Below are positions 31,047 to 39,998 of a DNA stretch of 55,499 nucleotides, piece by piece. Positions within the stretch are counted from its first letter, which is position 1. The number at the start of each line of letters is the position of its first letter. Position numbers and translations under genes: made by a program. The stretch comes from Lachnospiraceae bacterium (lineage in GTDB: Bacteria > Bacillota > Clostridia > Lachnospirales > Lachnospiraceae): NCBI GenBank assembly GCA_017551665.1, contig JAFZLB010000009.1, forward strand, positions 1 through 55,499, written 5' to 3'. The notes beneath the pieces were generated by a model. That model worked only from the letters and a program-made list of their open reading frames with translations, was not told where the DNA came from and made no database searches.

Positions 31047-32798
31047 TTACTCGATGTGCTCCATATCAAAATCCGTTTCCGGGTGCGGCTTGTACAGCGG
31101 GTCCGCCCAGGTGAACTGGTAATCCAGGGTGAGGTAGCCCAGTTGCTTTTGCAGCAGCGCGTAACGTTCCGTGCCCCAGCGCCAGTTCGTGTGCGGGTCT
31201 CCGCACCAGTCGTTCACCTCACAGTCCGGCGCCAGCTCCTTGAAATGCTGAATCTGATCTCTCGGAATCCGCGTGCGCGTGCCGATCCACAGACGCTCCA
31301 GCTGCGTGAGGTTATAGATCGGCGTCATGTCCGCCAGATTGTGATTATAGCAGATATTCAGGTGCTTCAGCTCCTTTAAGTCCGCCAGCGGCGAAAGGTC
31401 CGTGATGTTGTTCGTGAAGATTTCCAGAAACTCCATGTGTTTGCAGTCGGCAATCGGCGAAATGTCCGTGACATTTCCCATCATAATAATGAGCACCTCT
31501 AAATCCGGCATGTAGGAAACAAAGGAAATATCCACCATCCGACCGTTGTGGCCGACATCCAGGTATTTCATTTTTGTGCAGTACTTCAGCCCCTCCGTGT
31601 TGTCGGGCGCGAGCGAGCCGCCCACACCGGAGCGCGAAGCGAGAACCTTTTCCACGTCGGTGCGCACGGAATATTTTGCGCCGAACCAGACACGCCAGAC
31701 GACTTCGACATCGGGAAAATCATCGCGGATGGCCGCCATGTGTTCATTGTCCACGCCGCAGAAATCCATGTCGAGGAAGGTGACCTCCGGCATGTATTGC
31801 AGAATGTCCCGCACCTCCGCGCCGTCGTCATCCATTTCGATGTGATTGAAATCGAGGGTTGGCGTGTGGATGTTGATCTTTTTGTCAAAGGCGGTAAAAA
31901 TATAGGACACCTCAGCCTCGGGACAGGCTTCGCGGAAAGCCGCGATACCGGCGAGGCGAGTGTGTCCGTCCTCTTCCCTGCCGAAGTCCACGGATTTCAA
32001 CTCCGTCAAAGACGGCGCGAGCGAAATCAGCTCCGGATACTCCTTCTTTTTTGAAGCGGAATAATCCAGCGTTTCCGCGTCCAGCGGACAGGAAAGGCCG
32101 TCTGCCATGACGCTGCCCGTGACGATGAGTTCCGGATAACGTTCCAGAAAATCAAGGTAGGTGTCGACCGGCCAGTCCTCCGCGGTCACTTCACCGCTAA
32201 AGCTCAGCGGCGTCGCTTCGCCGGCGGCATCGCGCACGGCATCCAGCTGATCGGCCAGGGATTCTTTTTCCGTATCAAAGCCGTTGACATCCACCTTTGC
32301 CTTGACGGGCGTTTCCAGATAATACAGATGCTCCGACGCCAGCGACACCAACTCCCGCTGCGTTTTCAGCTTCGTCAGATCCGCCGTCTGCGTCCTGTCG
32401 TCATAGCTGACGTTTTGCGGAAAGCGGACGGTATATGCCACCTTCACTTTCGGATGCTTCTTGGCCCAGTCGTGGATCTCGCGGAAACACTCGCTTTTCG
32501 ACAGGTCCGCTTCCTTCAGATTCTTCAGATAATCCAGCTTGGAAATCTCGTCCTTCTGCAGATCGAGCGTCACCCGCTCCGCGTTCCACAAAACGACCCC
32601 GTCCTTGAAAAAGAGGATGCGGTGCGTGAAGTACAGAAACGCAAAGGCAGCAGCCGCCAGTACCAGCAGCCCCAGAACGATTTTCAGCCCGCGCCGTTTC
32701 TTCGGCTGTTCCGCGCCTTCCTCTTCTCCTGTTGCTTTCGCGTCGCTTTCGTTCTCTTCCTTTTTTTCGTCCGCCTGAAGCGCTTTCTCTTCCGCCAT
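31047..32798 (-). CDS. Membrane-anchored leucine-rich-repeat protein 2
   Basis: 583 residues, a paralogue of the flanking LRR proteins: charged cytoplasmic leader, one transmembrane helix (LKIVLGLLVLAAAAFAFLYF), exported helical/beta region with DFGREEDG and MDFCGVDNEHMAAIRDDFPDV, then LRRs and the WRWGTERYALLQ tail. ATG 32798 (MAEEKALQ) is preferred over ATG 32816 because GGTGAGG sits 8 nt before it. It has its own promoter and forms a two-gene unit with LRR protein 1. Confidence 0.78.
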   Translation of the reverse strand: MAEEKALQADEKKEENESDAKATGEEEGAEQPKKRRGLKIVLGLLVLAAAAFAFLYFTHRILFFKDGVVLWNAERVTLDLQKDEISKLDYLKNLKEADLSKSECFREIHDWAKKHPKVKVAYTVRFPQNVSYDDRTQTADLTKLKTQRELVSLASEHLYYLETPVKAKVDVNGFDTEKESLADQLDAVRDAAGEATPLSFSGEVTAEDWPVDTYLDFLERYPELIVTGSVMADGLSCPLDAETLDYSASKKKEYPELISLAPSLTELKSVDFGREEDGHTRLAGIAAFREACPEAEVSYIFTAFDKKINIHTPTLDFNHIEMDDDGAEVRDILQYMPEVTFLDMDFCGVDNEHMAAIRDDFPDVEVVWRVWFGAKYSVRTDVEKVLASRSGVGGSLAPDNTEGLKYCTKMKYLDVGHNGRMVDISFVSYMPDLEVLIIMMGNVTDISPIADCKHMEFLEIFTNNITDLSPLADLKELKHLNICYNHNLADMTPIYNLTQLERLWIGTRTRIPRDQIQHFKELAPDCEVNDWCGDPHTNWRWGTERYALLQKQLGYLTLDYQFTWADPLYKPHPETDFDMEHIE

Positions 32799-32831
32799 CG
32801 CTCGCACCTCACCCATTGCAAAACCGTTTTT

Positions 32832-32860
32832 AATGTAGCACTTTTACCCTCTTTTTGCAA
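32832..32860 (-). promoter_or_regulatory. Promoter of the LRR2-LRR1 unit
   Basis: Minus strand TTGCAA (32860-32855), 17 nt, TGC-TACATT extended -10 (box 32837-32832). It lies after the HD-domain gene stop, so the LRR pair can be expressed on its own. Confidence 0.6.
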
Positions 32861-32889
32861 TTCGGTGAGGCAGCATCCGCGGCTTCACC

Positions 32890-34692
32890 TTACGCTTCCT
32901 CCGTGTCGCGGCGCAGCATGCGGAAGATTTCCTCCGTGCAGCGTTCGTTCCCCTCTTCCACAACGTGCTTCAGCTCCGCGCGGATTTCTTCTTCCTTGCA
33001 AAGCGCGTCCAGATAAGGGATGTTTGCCCTGTCCGTACTGTCCCCTTCCTTCGAAACCCGGCTCATCTGGTCCGCGTAGGCAACAATCTGCGTCACGATA
33101 TCATGGTCCCAGCGCTCCTCCCGGTGATGCCGTATGATCTCCGCGTAGGGCGCGGTTTCCGGGAAACGGGCCAGCATCGAAGCGCCGACGGCCGGATAGA
33201 TCATAAACATGTTCTCTTCTTCGGCGACGTAGTATCTCGCGTAACTGGTCACGGCCTCCGCGACCCAGATCTTGCCGCTGTCATGCAACAGCCCCGCCTG
33301 ACGGACGAAGAACAGCACCTTCTCCTTTTCCGGATATCCGTCCACTTTGGCAAACATCGACGGCTCCCTGTCAAAGAGATGGGACGCGATACGGGCCGAC
33401 AACTCCGACACCACGAGACAGTGCCGGTAGGTCGGCGGATTGATGGCCGCAAGAAGCTGTGCGCACAGGTTGGCAAAGGAAATGTTCAATCCGCAGTCGG
33501 CAAAGGCTTCCAGCATGCGGGTCAGCGCGGTAATCAGCGAAGTCAGACTGCCCAGCTTCGGCATCCCGCGCAGATAGCGGACGGTTCTGTCAAAGAAGGC
33601 AATCACCTGCGTCTCTTCCTCTTCCGTCAGCTTTTCCCCCTTCAGTGTCAGCAGGTATTCCGTCTGCGTCATGACCAGGCGCATGTTGCCGTCGTAGCTG
33701 TAATCCTCGTCGTCCGCTTCCGCGAGCAGCCGCAGCAGATGCTCGCGGTAATCCGCAAGGGGCATTTCTCCCGTCAGATACGCGTTGCGGTACATGGCAA
33801 GATGCAGCACCGCGGAGGACGACAGCGCTCCCTGCAATACTTTGTCTTCCTTCCACAGGGCAAGGAGCTGTCTGGAATGCGTGTTGATTTCCGTCAGCTG
33901 CTCCGCGGTCAGCCCCGCGGCGTTATGGTATTCCGTGAGACTCGCGATGCCCTGCAGTACGCGGTAGCGGTGATTCTTCCAATCGTATTTGGACGCGTGC
34001 TCGATGTAAAAAGGATTTTCCGCGAGTGCCAGCGCTTCCTTCAGAAGCGTCAGGTGCGTTTCGTTTTCTTCGGCGCTCCAGGGCGCTTTCCGGAACGCAA
34101 ACAACGACCAGAGTTCCCTCGTGCTTTTCAGAACGGTCTCCCGCGTCCTGTCATCGGGCAGCGCGGCAAAGGCTTCCGGTTCCAGGAATCCGCGCAGGCG
34201 TTCCGCGGCTTCCAGCCCTTCCGCGCGATAGCGGTTCACCGCTCCGCTTTCCGGATAGAGCTTTACCGTGATGATGACGATGCAGGCGCAGCATTCCATG
34301 AGGATTCCCAGCGCGCGGATGCGCGACGCGATGTCATCTTTTTCCTCCGCGTCCCGCAAGAGCCGCCGGACCACGCGGTAGCGCAGAAGATCATCCACGC
34401 TTTCCCGCCGGAGCGGATCGTATAACACATCGCAAAAGTCAAAGAGATCTTCCGCTTCTTCGGCGGTCAGCGGCGGCGGTTCTGTTTCCGTCTCTTCTCC
34501 CAGCATGGGGTCCAGGATCGTCTCGATGATCTTCGTACTCTTGTCGTTGAGCTCCCGCATACGGCCGTAGTTTTCACCCATCTGCCGGTTGTATTCCTGC
34601 GGGCTTCCGATCCCTTCGAGAGAAGGGGAGGACAACTCCCTGATCCATTCCGACAGTTCCGCGAAGCGGCGAAGTTCTTCTCTTCTTGACAT
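32890..34692 (-). CDS. HD-domain phosphohydrolase-like protein
   Basis: 600 residues, no signal peptide or membrane helix. The N-terminal 400 residues are helical (TPR-like, not assigned). The C-terminal part is an HD domain: RHCLVVSELSARIASH, LLHDSGK, a downstream YPAVGASMLARFPE and IIRHHREERWD. The arrangement resembles HD-GYP phosphodiesterases but the GYP tripeptide is missing, so cyclic-di-GMP activity is uncertain. It starts 2 nt after the NagZ-like gene stop, making one unit. It could be a signalling or stress protein tied to the cell wall. Confidence 0.7.
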   Translation of the reverse strand: MSRREELRRFAELSEWIRELSSPSLEGIGSPQEYNRQMGENYGRMRELNDKSTKIIETILDPMLGEETETEPPPLTAEEAEDLFDFCDVLYDPLRRESVDDLLRYRVVRRLLRDAEEKDDIASRIRALGILMECCACIVIITVKLYPESGAVNRYRAEGLEAAERLRGFLEPEAFAALPDDRTRETVLKSTRELWSLFAFRKAPWSAEENETHLTLLKEALALAENPFYIEHASKYDWKNHRYRVLQGIASLTEYHNAAGLTAEQLTEINTHSRQLLALWKEDKVLQGALSSSAVLHLAMYRNAYLTGEMPLADYREHLLRLLAEADDEDYSYDGNMRLVMTQTEYLLTLKGEKLTEEEETQVIAFFDRTVRYLRGMPKLGSLTSLITALTRMLEAFADCGLNISFANLCAQLLAAINPPTYRHCLVVSELSARIASHLFDREPSMFAKVDGYPEKEKVLFFVRQAGLLHDSGKIWVAEAVTSYARYYVAEEENMFMIYPAVGASMLARFPETAPYAEIIRHHREERWDHDIVTQIVAYADQMSRVSKEGDSTDRANIPYLDALCKEEEIRAELKHVVEEGNERCTEEIFRMLRRDTEEA

Positions 34693-34694
34693 CC

Positions 34695-36068
34695 TTACAT
34701 CTCCGTTTTGAGCAGCAAAATCCGCAGGACGGATTCGTTGATACGTTCCTGTGTCAGCACGCCGCTTTCGACGGCGGCGAGCACCGCCTGATAAGATTCT
34801 TCGAAATGTCCCGCCATCAGCAGCATGTCGCAGCCGGCTTCCAGCGCTTTGACGCTTGCTTCGCCCGGCGTGTAGTGATTGCTGATCGCGCCCATGTCCA
34901 GCGCGTCCGTGATGATGATTCCCTCATAGCCGATATTGTTCCGGAGCAGATCCGTGATGATGACCGGTGAAAGGCTGGCGGGCGTATCATCGCCGGTGAC
35001 ATTCGGCAGGGAAATATGCGCCGCCATGATGAAGGGGATTTTGTTTTTCGCCGCGTCGACAAAGGGGATGAGCTCCGCTTCCCGCAACTCATCCAGGGTT
35101 TTGTAGGAAAAGGCATAACCGGTGTGGGAATCCTCCGCCGTGTCGCCGTGGCCCGGAAAGTGCTTGTAGACGGGAAACACACCCTGTTCCGTAAGTGCCT
35201 CCGCGTACGCGAACGCCTTCTCCGCCGTATCCTGCGGGTCTGAGGAAAAGGCGCGTTCGCCGATCACGCGGTTTTCGGGATTGGTCAGAATGTCCGCCAC
35301 CGGCGCGAAGTCCGTGTTGAAGCCGAGGTCCGAGAGATAGTTACCGATCGTCTGTGCCGCCTCCGTCACCGCCTCTGTGCCGTCCGCGGCGACAATTCCC
35401 ATGGACTCGATCTGCGGTACGCCGAAGGCTTCCTTGATGCCCACGCGCCGGACAATGCCGCCTTCCTCATCCACGCTCAGAAATGCCGGTACACCGCTTC
35501 GTTCCGTCAGGACGCTTTGCATTCCGGCAAGCATTTCCCTTGTCTGTTCCGGGGTTTCGAGGTTTTTCGCAAAGAGCACAATGCCGCCGACCGGGTACCT
35601 TGTCAGCGCTTCCCGCATTTTGTCGCCGCACTGCGTCACGGTTTCCACATCCACGATCGCTTCCGGCGCGATAAAGAAAAGCTGCGCGACTTTTTCTTCC
35701 GTCGTCATGCCGTCGAGCAGGGCCTGCGCTTCCATCAGGCGCAGCTCTTCTTCCGTCGGTTCCGACGCTTCCGTTTCCGCGCTTTCCGCCGCGTTTTCTT
35801 CCCCCGGCGACGCGGCTTGTGTTTCGCTTCCGTCCGCTTCCGCTATGTTTTCGCTGCCTGCTTCCGTGACAGTCTGCGCGGTCTCTTCGCCGCTGTCCTG
35901 CGTTCCGCCGCCCGAGCGCCCGATCACCGTCACAATCGCGCCGATCAGCAGTCCCGCAATCAGAAGCGCGGCCAGCACAATCAGCAACAGCCTCTGCTGC
36001 CCTTTCTTTTTCTTGCGGACGCCCGCGGTCTTTCTGTGATTTTTGGAACGTGGTTTCTTCTGCTGCAT
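34695..36068 (-). CDS. NagZ-like GH3 beta-N-acetylhexosaminidase, membrane-anchored
   Basis: 457 residues: very basic N-terminus, one transmembrane helix (LLLIVLAALLIAGLLIGAIV), an acidic Ser/Glu/Thr linker of about 65 residues, then a GH3 domain of the NagZ type. Diagnostic are KHFPGHGDTAEDSHTG, which holds the NagZ Asp/His acid-base loop, and IITDALDMGA with the nucleophile Asp. It probably removes GlcNAc from peptidoglycan fragments at the outer face. ATG 36068; only a weak GGGAG lies upstream. Followed by the HD-domain gene. Confidence 0.88.
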   Translation of the reverse strand: MQQKKPRSKNHRKTAGVRKKKKGQQRLLLIVLAALLIAGLLIGAIVTVIGRSGGGTQDSGEETAQTVTEAGSENIAEADGSETQAASPGEENAAESAETEASEPTEEELRLMEAQALLDGMTTEEKVAQLFFIAPEAIVDVETVTQCGDKMREALTRYPVGGIVLFAKNLETPEQTREMLAGMQSVLTERSGVPAFLSVDEEGGIVRRVGIKEAFGVPQIESMGIVAADGTEAVTEAAQTIGNYLSDLGFNTDFAPVADILTNPENRVIGERAFSSDPQDTAEKAFAYAEALTEQGVFPVYKHFPGHGDTAEDSHTGYAFSYKTLDELREAELIPFVDAAKNKIPFIMAAHISLPNVTGDDTPASLSPVIITDLLRNNIGYEGIIITDALDMGAISNHYTPGEASVKALEAGCDMLLMAGHFEESYQAVLAAVESGVLTQERINESVLRILLLKTEM

Positions 36069-36096
36069 ATCGTCGTTTTCTCACTCCCTGCAAAAA

Positions 36097-36125
36097 ATTA
36101 TAAGCAAATCCTCCCGTCAGGTCAA
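36097..36125 (-). promoter_or_regulatory. Sigma-A promoter of NagZ-like/HD unit
   Basis: Minus strand TTGACC (36125-36120), 17-nt spacer, TATAAT (36102-36097). Confidence 0.78.
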
Positions 36126-36151
36126 TGAAGGTGCGGAACAGGAGGAAAATA

Positions 36152-36160
36152 TGATACAAT
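36152..36160 (+). promoter_or_regulatory. Extended -10 promoter of LRR3
   Basis: TGATACAAT is an extended -10 element about 7 nt upstream of the expected start of transcription (36167). GGAGGG (36169-36174) follows. No good -35 box is seen; it faces away from the NagZ-like promoter. Confidence 0.45.
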
Positions 36161-36177
36161 GTTTTCCCGGAGGGAAC

Positions 36178-37920
36178 ATGATGTCCGAAACCAAACAACA
36201 ATCCACAGCTGACACTCCCGACACGGAGACAGCGGAGAACACGCCGGACAGCAACGAAAACGCGTACGGAGAGGGCAGTGAGACGCAACCGCGTAAACGG
36301 CGCTGGCTTCGCGCGCTTCTTGTTGTGCTTGTGTTGTCGGCCGCGGTCTTTTTGTTTGCCCTTTTGACGCACCGCCTTGTGTTTTTTGAGGACGGCGTCT
36401 ACATCTGGCTGACACAGCGCGTGGAGCTGGATCTGCGGGAAGACGAGATTCCGAAGCTGGACTATCTCACGCATCTGCGGCAGGCGGATCTGCGCAAGAG
36501 CGCCTGCTTCCGCGAGATCGCGCACTGGGCGGACGCGCATCCGGGCGTGGAGGTGTCTTACACGGTCGCCTGGCCCGATGATGTCGGCTATGACATGGTG
36601 ACAAAGACGGCGGATCTGACAAAGCTCTCTTATGAAGAAGCGCTGCGGGCCGCGGAAGACTTTGTGGATTACCAGCGGGGCGCGGCGGTTGCGGAACTGG
36701 ATCTTTCGGACTGGAGCGCGGCGCAGCTGGACGAGTTCTGCGCGCAGCATCCACAGCTGACGCCTGTCGGGACGCTGCAAATCGAGCGCTGGTCCGTCGC
36801 GGAGCTGAATGATTTTTGCAAACGCTATCCCTCGGTGGAGCCCGAAGGAACGGTCAGCATCCGGGGCGCTGTCTTCCGTCTGGATGAGAAGATGCCGGAT
36901 CTGTCCTCCATGGCGATGGACGGTTTCGAGGAGCTGGAAGAACTCCTTCCCCGCCTGGAACATACGGAAGGCTTTGACTTCGGACGGGAAGAGGACGGCT
37001 ATGAAAAGTTAGCGGATATTTCCGCTTTTATGAAGGCACATCCGGAGCTGAAGGTTCGTTACATCTTCACCGCCTTTGAGAAAAAGATCAATATTCACAC
37101 GAAGATTCTGGACTTCAATCACATCAAAATGGACGACGACGGCGAAGAGGTCCGCGGGATTCTCACGCACATGCCGAAGGTGGAATACCTCGACATGGAT
37201 TTCTGCGGCGTGGACGACGAGCACATGGCGGCGATCCGCGACGACTTCCCGGAGGTCGAGGTTGTGTGGCGCGTCTGGTTCGGTCCGGGGTACAGCGTGC
37301 GGACGGACGCGACGAAGATTCTGGCCAGTGCCTACGGTTCCGGCACGCTGACGAACGAAAACGCGGAGAGTCTGAAATACTGCACCAAGGTCAAGTACAT
37401 GGACATCGGCCACAACAAGGGCTTGTCGAAATGTACCTTCCTTTCTTATATGCCCGATCTGGAGGTGCTGATCATCGCGATCTGTTCCATCGACGACATC
37501 ACGCCGATGGCGGACTGCAAGAAGTTAGAGTTTTTGGAAATCTTCACGAACCGCGTCCCGGATCTTTCGCCGCTCGCGGACTTAAAGGAATTGAAGCATC
37601 TGAATATCGGCTGGAATTACCGTCTGAAGGATCTGTCGCCGATTTATGGTCTGACACAGCTGGAGCGCCTTTGGATCGGCAGACATACGAGTATTCCGAA
37701 GGCACAGGTTGAGGAATTCAAAAAGCTCGCGCCGGACTGCGATGTCAATGACTGGGTCAGCGATTCGCACACGAACTGGCGCTGGGGCACGGAGCGCTAT
37801 GCCCTTCTGCAGGAACAGCTCGGCTATCTGACACAGGATTACCAGTTCCCGAAAAATGATCCGCTCTACAAGCCGCACCCCGAAACAGATGTGGACATGG
37901 AGCATGTGGATGAGGACTGA
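36178..37920 (+). CDS. Membrane-anchored leucine-rich-repeat protein 3
   Basis: About 580 residues, third paralogue of the LRR family: charged leader, transmembrane helix (LRALLVVLVLSAAVFLFALL), the shared DFGREEDGYEKLADISAF and MDFCGVDDEHMAAIRDDFP blocks, LRRs, and the WRWGTERYALLQEQLGYLTQ tail ending in MEHVDED. ATG 36178 or 36181 is chosen from GGAGGG just upstream; ATG 36151 with AGGAGG is an alternative if transcription begins earlier. It lies opposite to the other two copies across the NagZ/HD genes, and precedes the DUF218 gene by 2 nt. Confidence 0.78.
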   Translation: MMSETKQQSTADTPDTETAENTPDSNENAYGEGSETQPRKRRWLRALLVVLVLSAAVFLFALLTHRLVFFEDGVYIWLTQRVELDLREDEIPKLDYLTHLRQADLRKSACFREIAHWADAHPGVEVSYTVAWPDDVGYDMVTKTADLTKLSYEEALRAAEDFVDYQRGAAVAELDLSDWSAAQLDEFCAQHPQLTPVGTLQIERWSVAELNDFCKRYPSVEPEGTVSIRGAVFRLDEKMPDLSSMAMDGFEELEELLPRLEHTEGFDFGREEDGYEKLADISAFMKAHPELKVRYIFTAFEKKINIHTKILDFNHIKMDDDGEEVRGILTHMPKVEYLDMDFCGVDDEHMAAIRDDFPEVEVVWRVWFGPGYSVRTDATKILASAYGSGTLTNENAESLKYCTKVKYMDIGHNKGLSKCTFLSYMPDLEVLIIAICSIDDITPMADCKKLEFLEIFTNRVPDLSPLADLKELKHLNIGWNYRLKDLSPIYGLTQLERLWIGRHTSIPKAQVEEFKKLAPDCDVNDWVSDSHTNWRWGTERYALLQEQLGYLTQDYQFPKNDPLYKPHPETDVDMEHVDED

Positions 37921-37922
37921 GG

Positions 37923-38672
37923 ATGAAGACGTTGTTTCAGGTCTTTTGTATCGTGCTCGCCCTGCTGTGTTTCGGCTACGGTTCCGTTGTGCGGGCCGTC
38001 GGCAGCGGCACCCGCTTCTGGCTGGTGTGGTGGGCGGGCACCGGCTTCTTTGCCCTTGTCGCGCTTGCCCTGCGGCTGGGCTGGTTTGCGCGTCTGCCGA
38101 AACCCGCGCTGTACGCTTTTCTTGGCGTCATCGCCGCAGGCTTGCTGTACGTTGCGGTCTGCACGGCGCTGGTGTTTTCGCATTTCCATGACGCGCCGCA
38201 GGAAGCGCCGGACGTGATCCTCGTGCTCGGCGCACAGGTTTACCCTTCAGGCCCGTCCATCATCCTGCAGCACCGGCTGGATACCGCGCTGGATGTGCTT
38301 TATGCATATCCTGAAACAAAGTGCATCGTCACCGGCGGGCAGGGCGAAAACGAGCACGCGCCGGAAGCACAGGTCATGCGGGATTATCTTATCGCAAACG
38401 GAATTGACCCCGCGCGGATTCAGACGGAAGAAGCATCGAAAAACACGATCGACAACATCAGAAACAGCATGGCACTGTTAGACCCCGTCAACGATACGGT
38501 CGGGATTGTGACAAACAACTTTCATCTCTACCGCGCCCTTTCCATTGCCGAAAAGCAGGGCATTCCAAACGCGGTCGGCATCGCCGCCCCCTCCCGTGTC
38601 TTCTACCTGCCGCACAACGTCTTACGCGAATGCGTCGGGATTTTGAAGGATAAGTTGATGGGGAATATGTAG
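37923..38672 (+). CDS. DUF218 (YdcF/SanA-like) membrane protein
   Basis: 249 residues: three hydrophobic segments in the first 90, then a DUF218 domain (PDVILVLGAQV, IVTGGQGENE, EASKNTIDNIRNS, IVTNNFHLYRA). SanA, ElyC and YdcF of Enterobacteria belong here; roles in envelope integrity are known but the reaction is not. It begins 2 nt after the LRR3 stop and is very likely co-transcribed. Confidence 0.87.
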   Translation: MKTLFQVFCIVLALLCFGYGSVVRAVGSGTRFWLVWWAGTGFFALVALALRLGWFARLPKPALYAFLGVIAAGLLYVAVCTALVFSHFHDAPQEAPDVILVLGAQVYPSGPSIILQHRLDTALDVLYAYPETKCIVTGGQGENEHAPEAQVMRDYLIANGIDPARIQTEEASKNTIDNIRNSMALLDPVNDTVGIVTNNFHLYRALSIAEKQGIPNAVGIAAPSRVFYLPHNVLRECVGILKDKLMGNM

Positions 38673-38758
38673 GCTTCCGTCTTCGCACTCACGGAAGGGG
38701 AATCAGCGCATCGGCGTCTTCGACTTTTACGGACAATCCGCTTGCGATACGAATTTGA

Positions 38759-39670
38759 CTACGACTCTCCCCGCGCAGCTCTCAACTCCGCCTTCAGTCG
38801 CGCAAGCTCCTCCTCCGCAGCGCTAAGCTTCGCCTCTGTGGCTCCAAGCTTCGCCTCTGCGGCTCCAAGCTTCGCCTCTGCCGCGTCAAGCTTCACTACC
38901 ACCGCATCGCGCTCGGCTTCCGCGCGGTCCCTGGCGTTCACGATCGTTGCGTGGATCTCTTCATACTTTCTTCTCGCTCTCAGAATCGATTGGTTATGCT
39001 GTTCCGCACTGACTCTGTACATCGCTTCCGCCACTTCCGACATCGCTTCGCTCCTTTCCGCAAGACTCTTCAGTTCCTCCCAGGTCTCGGCACGAAACAG
39101 CTTCGCCCAGTAGTCCAGCTTATTGTTTCTGTCCTCCTCAGTCGCAAGACCGATTCGGTTCAATGATAACACATTCATCCCGAAGATTGAAGTGTAGATG
39201 TTTCCGTTTGACACATTGGTCAGCAGATATTTTGCATAGAACTCCGGATGCTCCGGAAAAAGATCATGATCCAGAATGCCGATGTGTGTCGTGGGCTTCA
39301 GGCGCTCGTATCCCTTGTCCTCCCCTTTGATATTGTCATAGGCGCGGCAAAGGTACAGCAGCGACCGCTTAATCCACTCCTTGTCCCGTCTGATCTGCAG
39401 TTCAATGTTCAAGATTTCCGCATTGTTCATCTCGACCAACGTATCAACAACAACTTCCTTTTCCAGATACTCGTCGTAATTGATCGGATTAAGCAGCCTC
39501 ACCGAGCGCACGTCTTCCTCGCGGAGCCCCTTCAGTGCGCAGACCAACCCCTTCAGTGCCCTTTCCGATCGCGCCATCACCATGTGAAACAACATATCGT
39601 TTTTGAGTGTAATCTCAATACTGCCGCTTGCGCCCGCAAGCTGCCTCGACAATCTGATTCTGTTTGTCAT
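38759..39670 (-). CDS. PD-(D/E)XK nuclease-family transposase (Rpn-like)
   Basis: 303 residues. The N-terminal two-thirds match the PD-(D/E)XK nuclease transposase family (TLKNDMLFHMVM start, LLNPINYDEYLEKEVVVDTLVEMNNAEILNIELQI with the catalytic D and ExQ, RSLLYLCRAYD, ILDHDLFPEHPEF). The C-terminal third is a coiled coil. ATG 39670 (MTNRIRLSRQ) follows GGAGG at 12 nt; the upstream extension of the frame is not coding. Family members are often domesticated or linked to recombination. It has its own promoter and a structured leader. Confidence 0.83.
   Translation of the reverse strand: MTNRIRLSRQLAGASGSIEITLKNDMLFHMVMARSERALKGLVCALKGLREEDVRSVRLLNPINYDEYLEKEVVVDTLVEMNNAEILNIELQIRRDKEWIKRSLLYLCRAYDNIKGEDKGYERLKPTTHIGILDHDLFPEHPEFYAKYLLTNVSNGNIYTSIFGMNVLSLNRIGLATEEDRNNKLDYWAKLFRAETWEELKSLAERSEAMSEVAEAMYRVSAEQHNQSILRARRKYEEIHATIVNARDRAEAERDAVVVKLDAAEAKLGAAEAKLGATEAKLSAAEEELARLKAELRAARGES
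38825..38887. repeat. 21-bp tandem repeat (3 copies)
   Basis: Three nearly identical 21-bp units starting AAGCTTCGCCTCTG, inside the nuclease gene. Each encodes one heptad (AEAKLGA-like) of the C-terminal coiled coil. Such in-frame repeats can change copy number by slippage. Confidence 0.85.
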
Positions 39671-39776
39671 TCTGATGTTGTACCTCCTGCCTAAACAAAA
39701 AATTATCCAACAGTTCCATCCCGGGAATGCATACACGAGCGAAGCCCGTGCCTGCCCGGCGAAAGCCGGTGAGAAG
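39671..39776 (-). other. Structured 5' leader of nuclease gene
   Basis: About 100 nt between promoter and ATG holding two small hairpins on the minus strand: CCGGC-TTTC-GCCGG and CACGGGC-TTC-GCTCGTG. No ORF is seen. It may stabilise the mRNA or be a regulatory leader; no known riboswitch was recognised. Confidence 0.45.
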
Positions 39777-39805
39777 ATCATATAATATGGTTTATTAATT
39801 GTCAA
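39777..39805 (-). promoter_or_regulatory. Consensus promoter of nuclease gene
   Basis: Minus strand TTGACA (39805-39800), 17-nt spacer, TATGAT (39782-39777), in a very AT-rich stretch. Confidence 0.75.
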
Positions 39806-39857
39806 GTATTATTTTATTTTATATTAATATATTATCCGTTTCTAAAGCAGTATGCTG

Positions 39858-39880
39858 ACCGCTCTCTCAGGGCGGTTTTT
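39858..39880 (+). terminator. Intrinsic terminator-like hairpin
   Basis: ACCGCTC (39858-39864) pairs with GGGCGGT (39870-39876), one G-T pair, followed by five Ts. No plus-strand gene ends here, so it may belong to a lost gene. Confidence 0.55.
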
Positions 39881-39906
39881 GTGCGACGGGCATACGCGAT
39901 CCCTTC
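39870..39906. repeat. Dispersed repeat, copy A
   Basis: GGGCGGTTT followed by GGGCATACGCGATCCCTTC (39888-39906). The same two blocks recur at 41191-41199 and 41213-41231. On the minus strand both read as an EGIAYA-type peptide, so this may be a relic of the start of the gene at 40941-41246. Confidence 0.6.
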
Positions 39907-39962
39907 ATTTCTCCGGCGCGTGGCCGTATATATGGAATATAATCCTTGCGGATGAGCAGGGG

Positions 39963-39989
39963 AAAAAAGGGCGAGCAGGAAGCTCGCCC
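39963..39989 (-). terminator. Intrinsic terminator of lipoprotein gene
   Basis: GGGCGAGC (39969-39976) and GCTCGCCC (39982-39989) form a perfect 8-bp stem with a 5-nt loop. On the minus strand a T6 run follows (39968-39963). Confidence 0.92.
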
Positions 39990-39998
39990 GAAGGAGAA

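Noticed and set aside
35467-36963. 498-codon frame spanning the NagZ-like and LRR3 starts on the minus strand
   Set aside because: It crosses two strong divergent promoters and both genes out of frame.
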